Positions 7,812 to 8,573 of a DNA stretch of 8,573 nt are shown here, piece by piece. Made by a program: the position numbers and the translations under genes. The stretch comes from an uncultured Ruminococcus sp. (GTDB lineage Bacteria > Bacillota > Clostridia > Oscillospirales > CAG-272). The DNA is taken from assembly GCA_902783705.1 (NCBI GenBank), contig CACZSA010000147.1, positions 1-8,573 of the forward strand, read 5' to 3'. Position 1 is the first letter of the stretch. Each line of letters begins with the position of its first letter. Below the pieces are notes generated by a model. The model searched no databases. It saw nothing but the letters and a program-made list of their open reading frames with translations, and was not told the origin of the DNA.

Positions 7812-7856
7812 GTCTGTCCAAAGGGTCCCGGAGAGGGAAGAGGCATCCGCGAATCG

Positions 7857-8573
7857 TCAGTCGCCGATCTGCTCCGCGATCTTCTCGTTGTACTTCTTCA
7901 GAACCTTCGCCGCCATCTTGTCGTTGCGCTTGACCATGGACGCGACGTCCGTGGAGTACGCGCGGAGAAGATTCATGATGCCTTCGTTGTAGCCGCCGAT
8001 CTCGAAATACCATCCGAAGTCGTAGGTCCGCGTCGCGAAGATGAGGTCGAGCATCCGCGCGCTCTCTTCGTCGCGGGACACCTTGTTCTGCAGGGTCTGC
8101 TCATAGTACGCCGGGGTCAGGCTGTACTTCGATTCGTAGGCCAGCGCTTCGGTGATCCAGCCCGCGCGCGCGAAGCCGTCCTCGCCGTAGGCGTTCTTCG
8201 GGATCGAGTAGAGGGAAACGGACCAGGACGCCGCGCTGTTGTAGTAGCGCTCCTGATTCTCGTCGTAGAGCGGCAGGGGCAGGATGCCGAAGTCGTCCTC
8301 CATGTCGCGGAACTGGTCCGCCGCGCCGATGTTCTGCAGGAAGAAGAGCGCGCGACCTTCGCGGAACGCCAGCACGCCGTAGTCCGCCGCGTAGCCGTTT
8401 CTCTGGTATGCGCAGGTCACGTCCTGATTGTACGCGTAGGCCGTGAACTTGTCGAACGCGTCCACGAATTTCTCGCTGTACAGGGAGAGCTCGAGCTCGC
8501 CGTTCTCGTTGATCGTGCAGCACTTGATGCCCGAGGCGTTCACGATGCCCATCATGATGTCGTCCCAGATATA
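7857..8573 (-). CDS. Extracellular solute-binding protein of an ABC transporter, C-terminal part (partial, 5' end outside window)
   Basis: The frame is open to the right edge, with codons before the first in-window ATG (8555) reading Y-I-W-D-D-I. That ATG is therefore internal, and 238 C-terminal residues are visible. The content fits the family-1 (MalE-like) binding proteins common in Clostridia: 'GVLAFREGRALFF' (residues 66-78), 'MEDDFGILPLPLYDENQERY' (91-110), 'SLTPAYYEQTL' (151-161), 'RTYDFGWYFEIGGYN' (182-196), and a lysine-rich helical tail. Such proteins are lipoproteins outside the membrane that deliver sugars or oligosaccharides to an ABC permease; the signal peptide would be off-window. 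The substrate cannot be told. A strong terminator follows the stop, so this gene ends its transcript and is unlikely to be co-expressed with lepA. Confidence 0.85.
   Translation of the reverse strand, partial: YIWDDIMMGIVNASGIKCCTINENGELELSLYSEKFVDAFDKFTAYAYNQDVTCAYQRNGYAADYGVLAFREGRALFFLQNIGAADQFRDMEDDFGILPLPLYDENQERYYNSAASWSVSLYSIPKNAYGEDGFARAGWITEALAYESKYSLTPAYYEQTLQNKVSRDEESARMLDLIFATRTYDFGWYFEIGGYNEGIMNLLRAYSTDVASMVKRNDKMAAKVLKKYNEKIAEQIGD

Noticed and set aside
7644..7856. Small RNA or riboswitch in the solute-binding protein-lepA gap
   Set aside because: The gap is explained by a terminator, a promoter and a 52-nt leader; no conserved riboswitch core is recognisable.

Overview
The window is GC-rich bacterial DNA in which every gene I can support lies on the minus strand, so it is transcribed from high to low coordinates. 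The adjacent lepA-hemW pair, a Clostridia-type family-1 solute-binding protein, an XRE regulator with a long C-terminal region, and strong AGGAG/GGAGG-type ribosome sites all suggest a high-GC Firmicutes (Clostridia) bacterium, perhaps from a gut or rumen community. That placement is inference; there is no rRNA or other taxonomic marker here.

Layout in the direction of transcription: (1) 8573-7857 is the C-terminal half of an ABC-transporter solute-binding protein, closed by a clear intrinsic terminator (7811-7775). (2) An extended -10 promoter (7730-7702) then starts a very compact transcription unit of six genes with gaps of at most 4 nt: lepA (translation factor EF4), hemW (radical-SAM-like haem chaperone), a D-2-hydroxyacid dehydrogenase, an Old Yellow Enzyme-type flavin oxidoreductase with a cysteine cluster, a GNAT acetyltransferase, and an SDR oxidoreductase. 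(3) A short intergenic region (1075-951) holds a nested dyad overlapping a promoter and the ribosome binding site. (4) 950-1 encodes a truncated XRE-family regulator that runs off the left edge.

lepA-hemW is a widespread Firmicutes pair that in Bacillus is followed by hrcA-grpE-dnaK-dnaJ. Here the next positions are taken by three NAD(P)H- or flavin-linked oxidoreductases and a GNAT enzyme. Their close coupling (stop/start overlaps, ribosome sites inside the preceding gene) means they are probably co-translated. The three redox enzymes could act on one carbonyl or enoyl substrate series, but the sequence does not identify it.

The most interesting non-coding element is the XRE leader. A 12-bp perfect inverted repeat encloses the XRE transcription start. 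Its distal arm contains the Shine-Dalgarno sequence and is followed directly by five U's and the start codon. Read-through RNA from the lepA operon could fold into a terminator-like, translation-blocking hairpin. RNA started from the internal promoter would lack the upstream arm. The same repeat could instead, or also, be an autoregulatory operator. I see no tRNA or rRNA genes, CRISPR arrays, insertion sequences or att sites.
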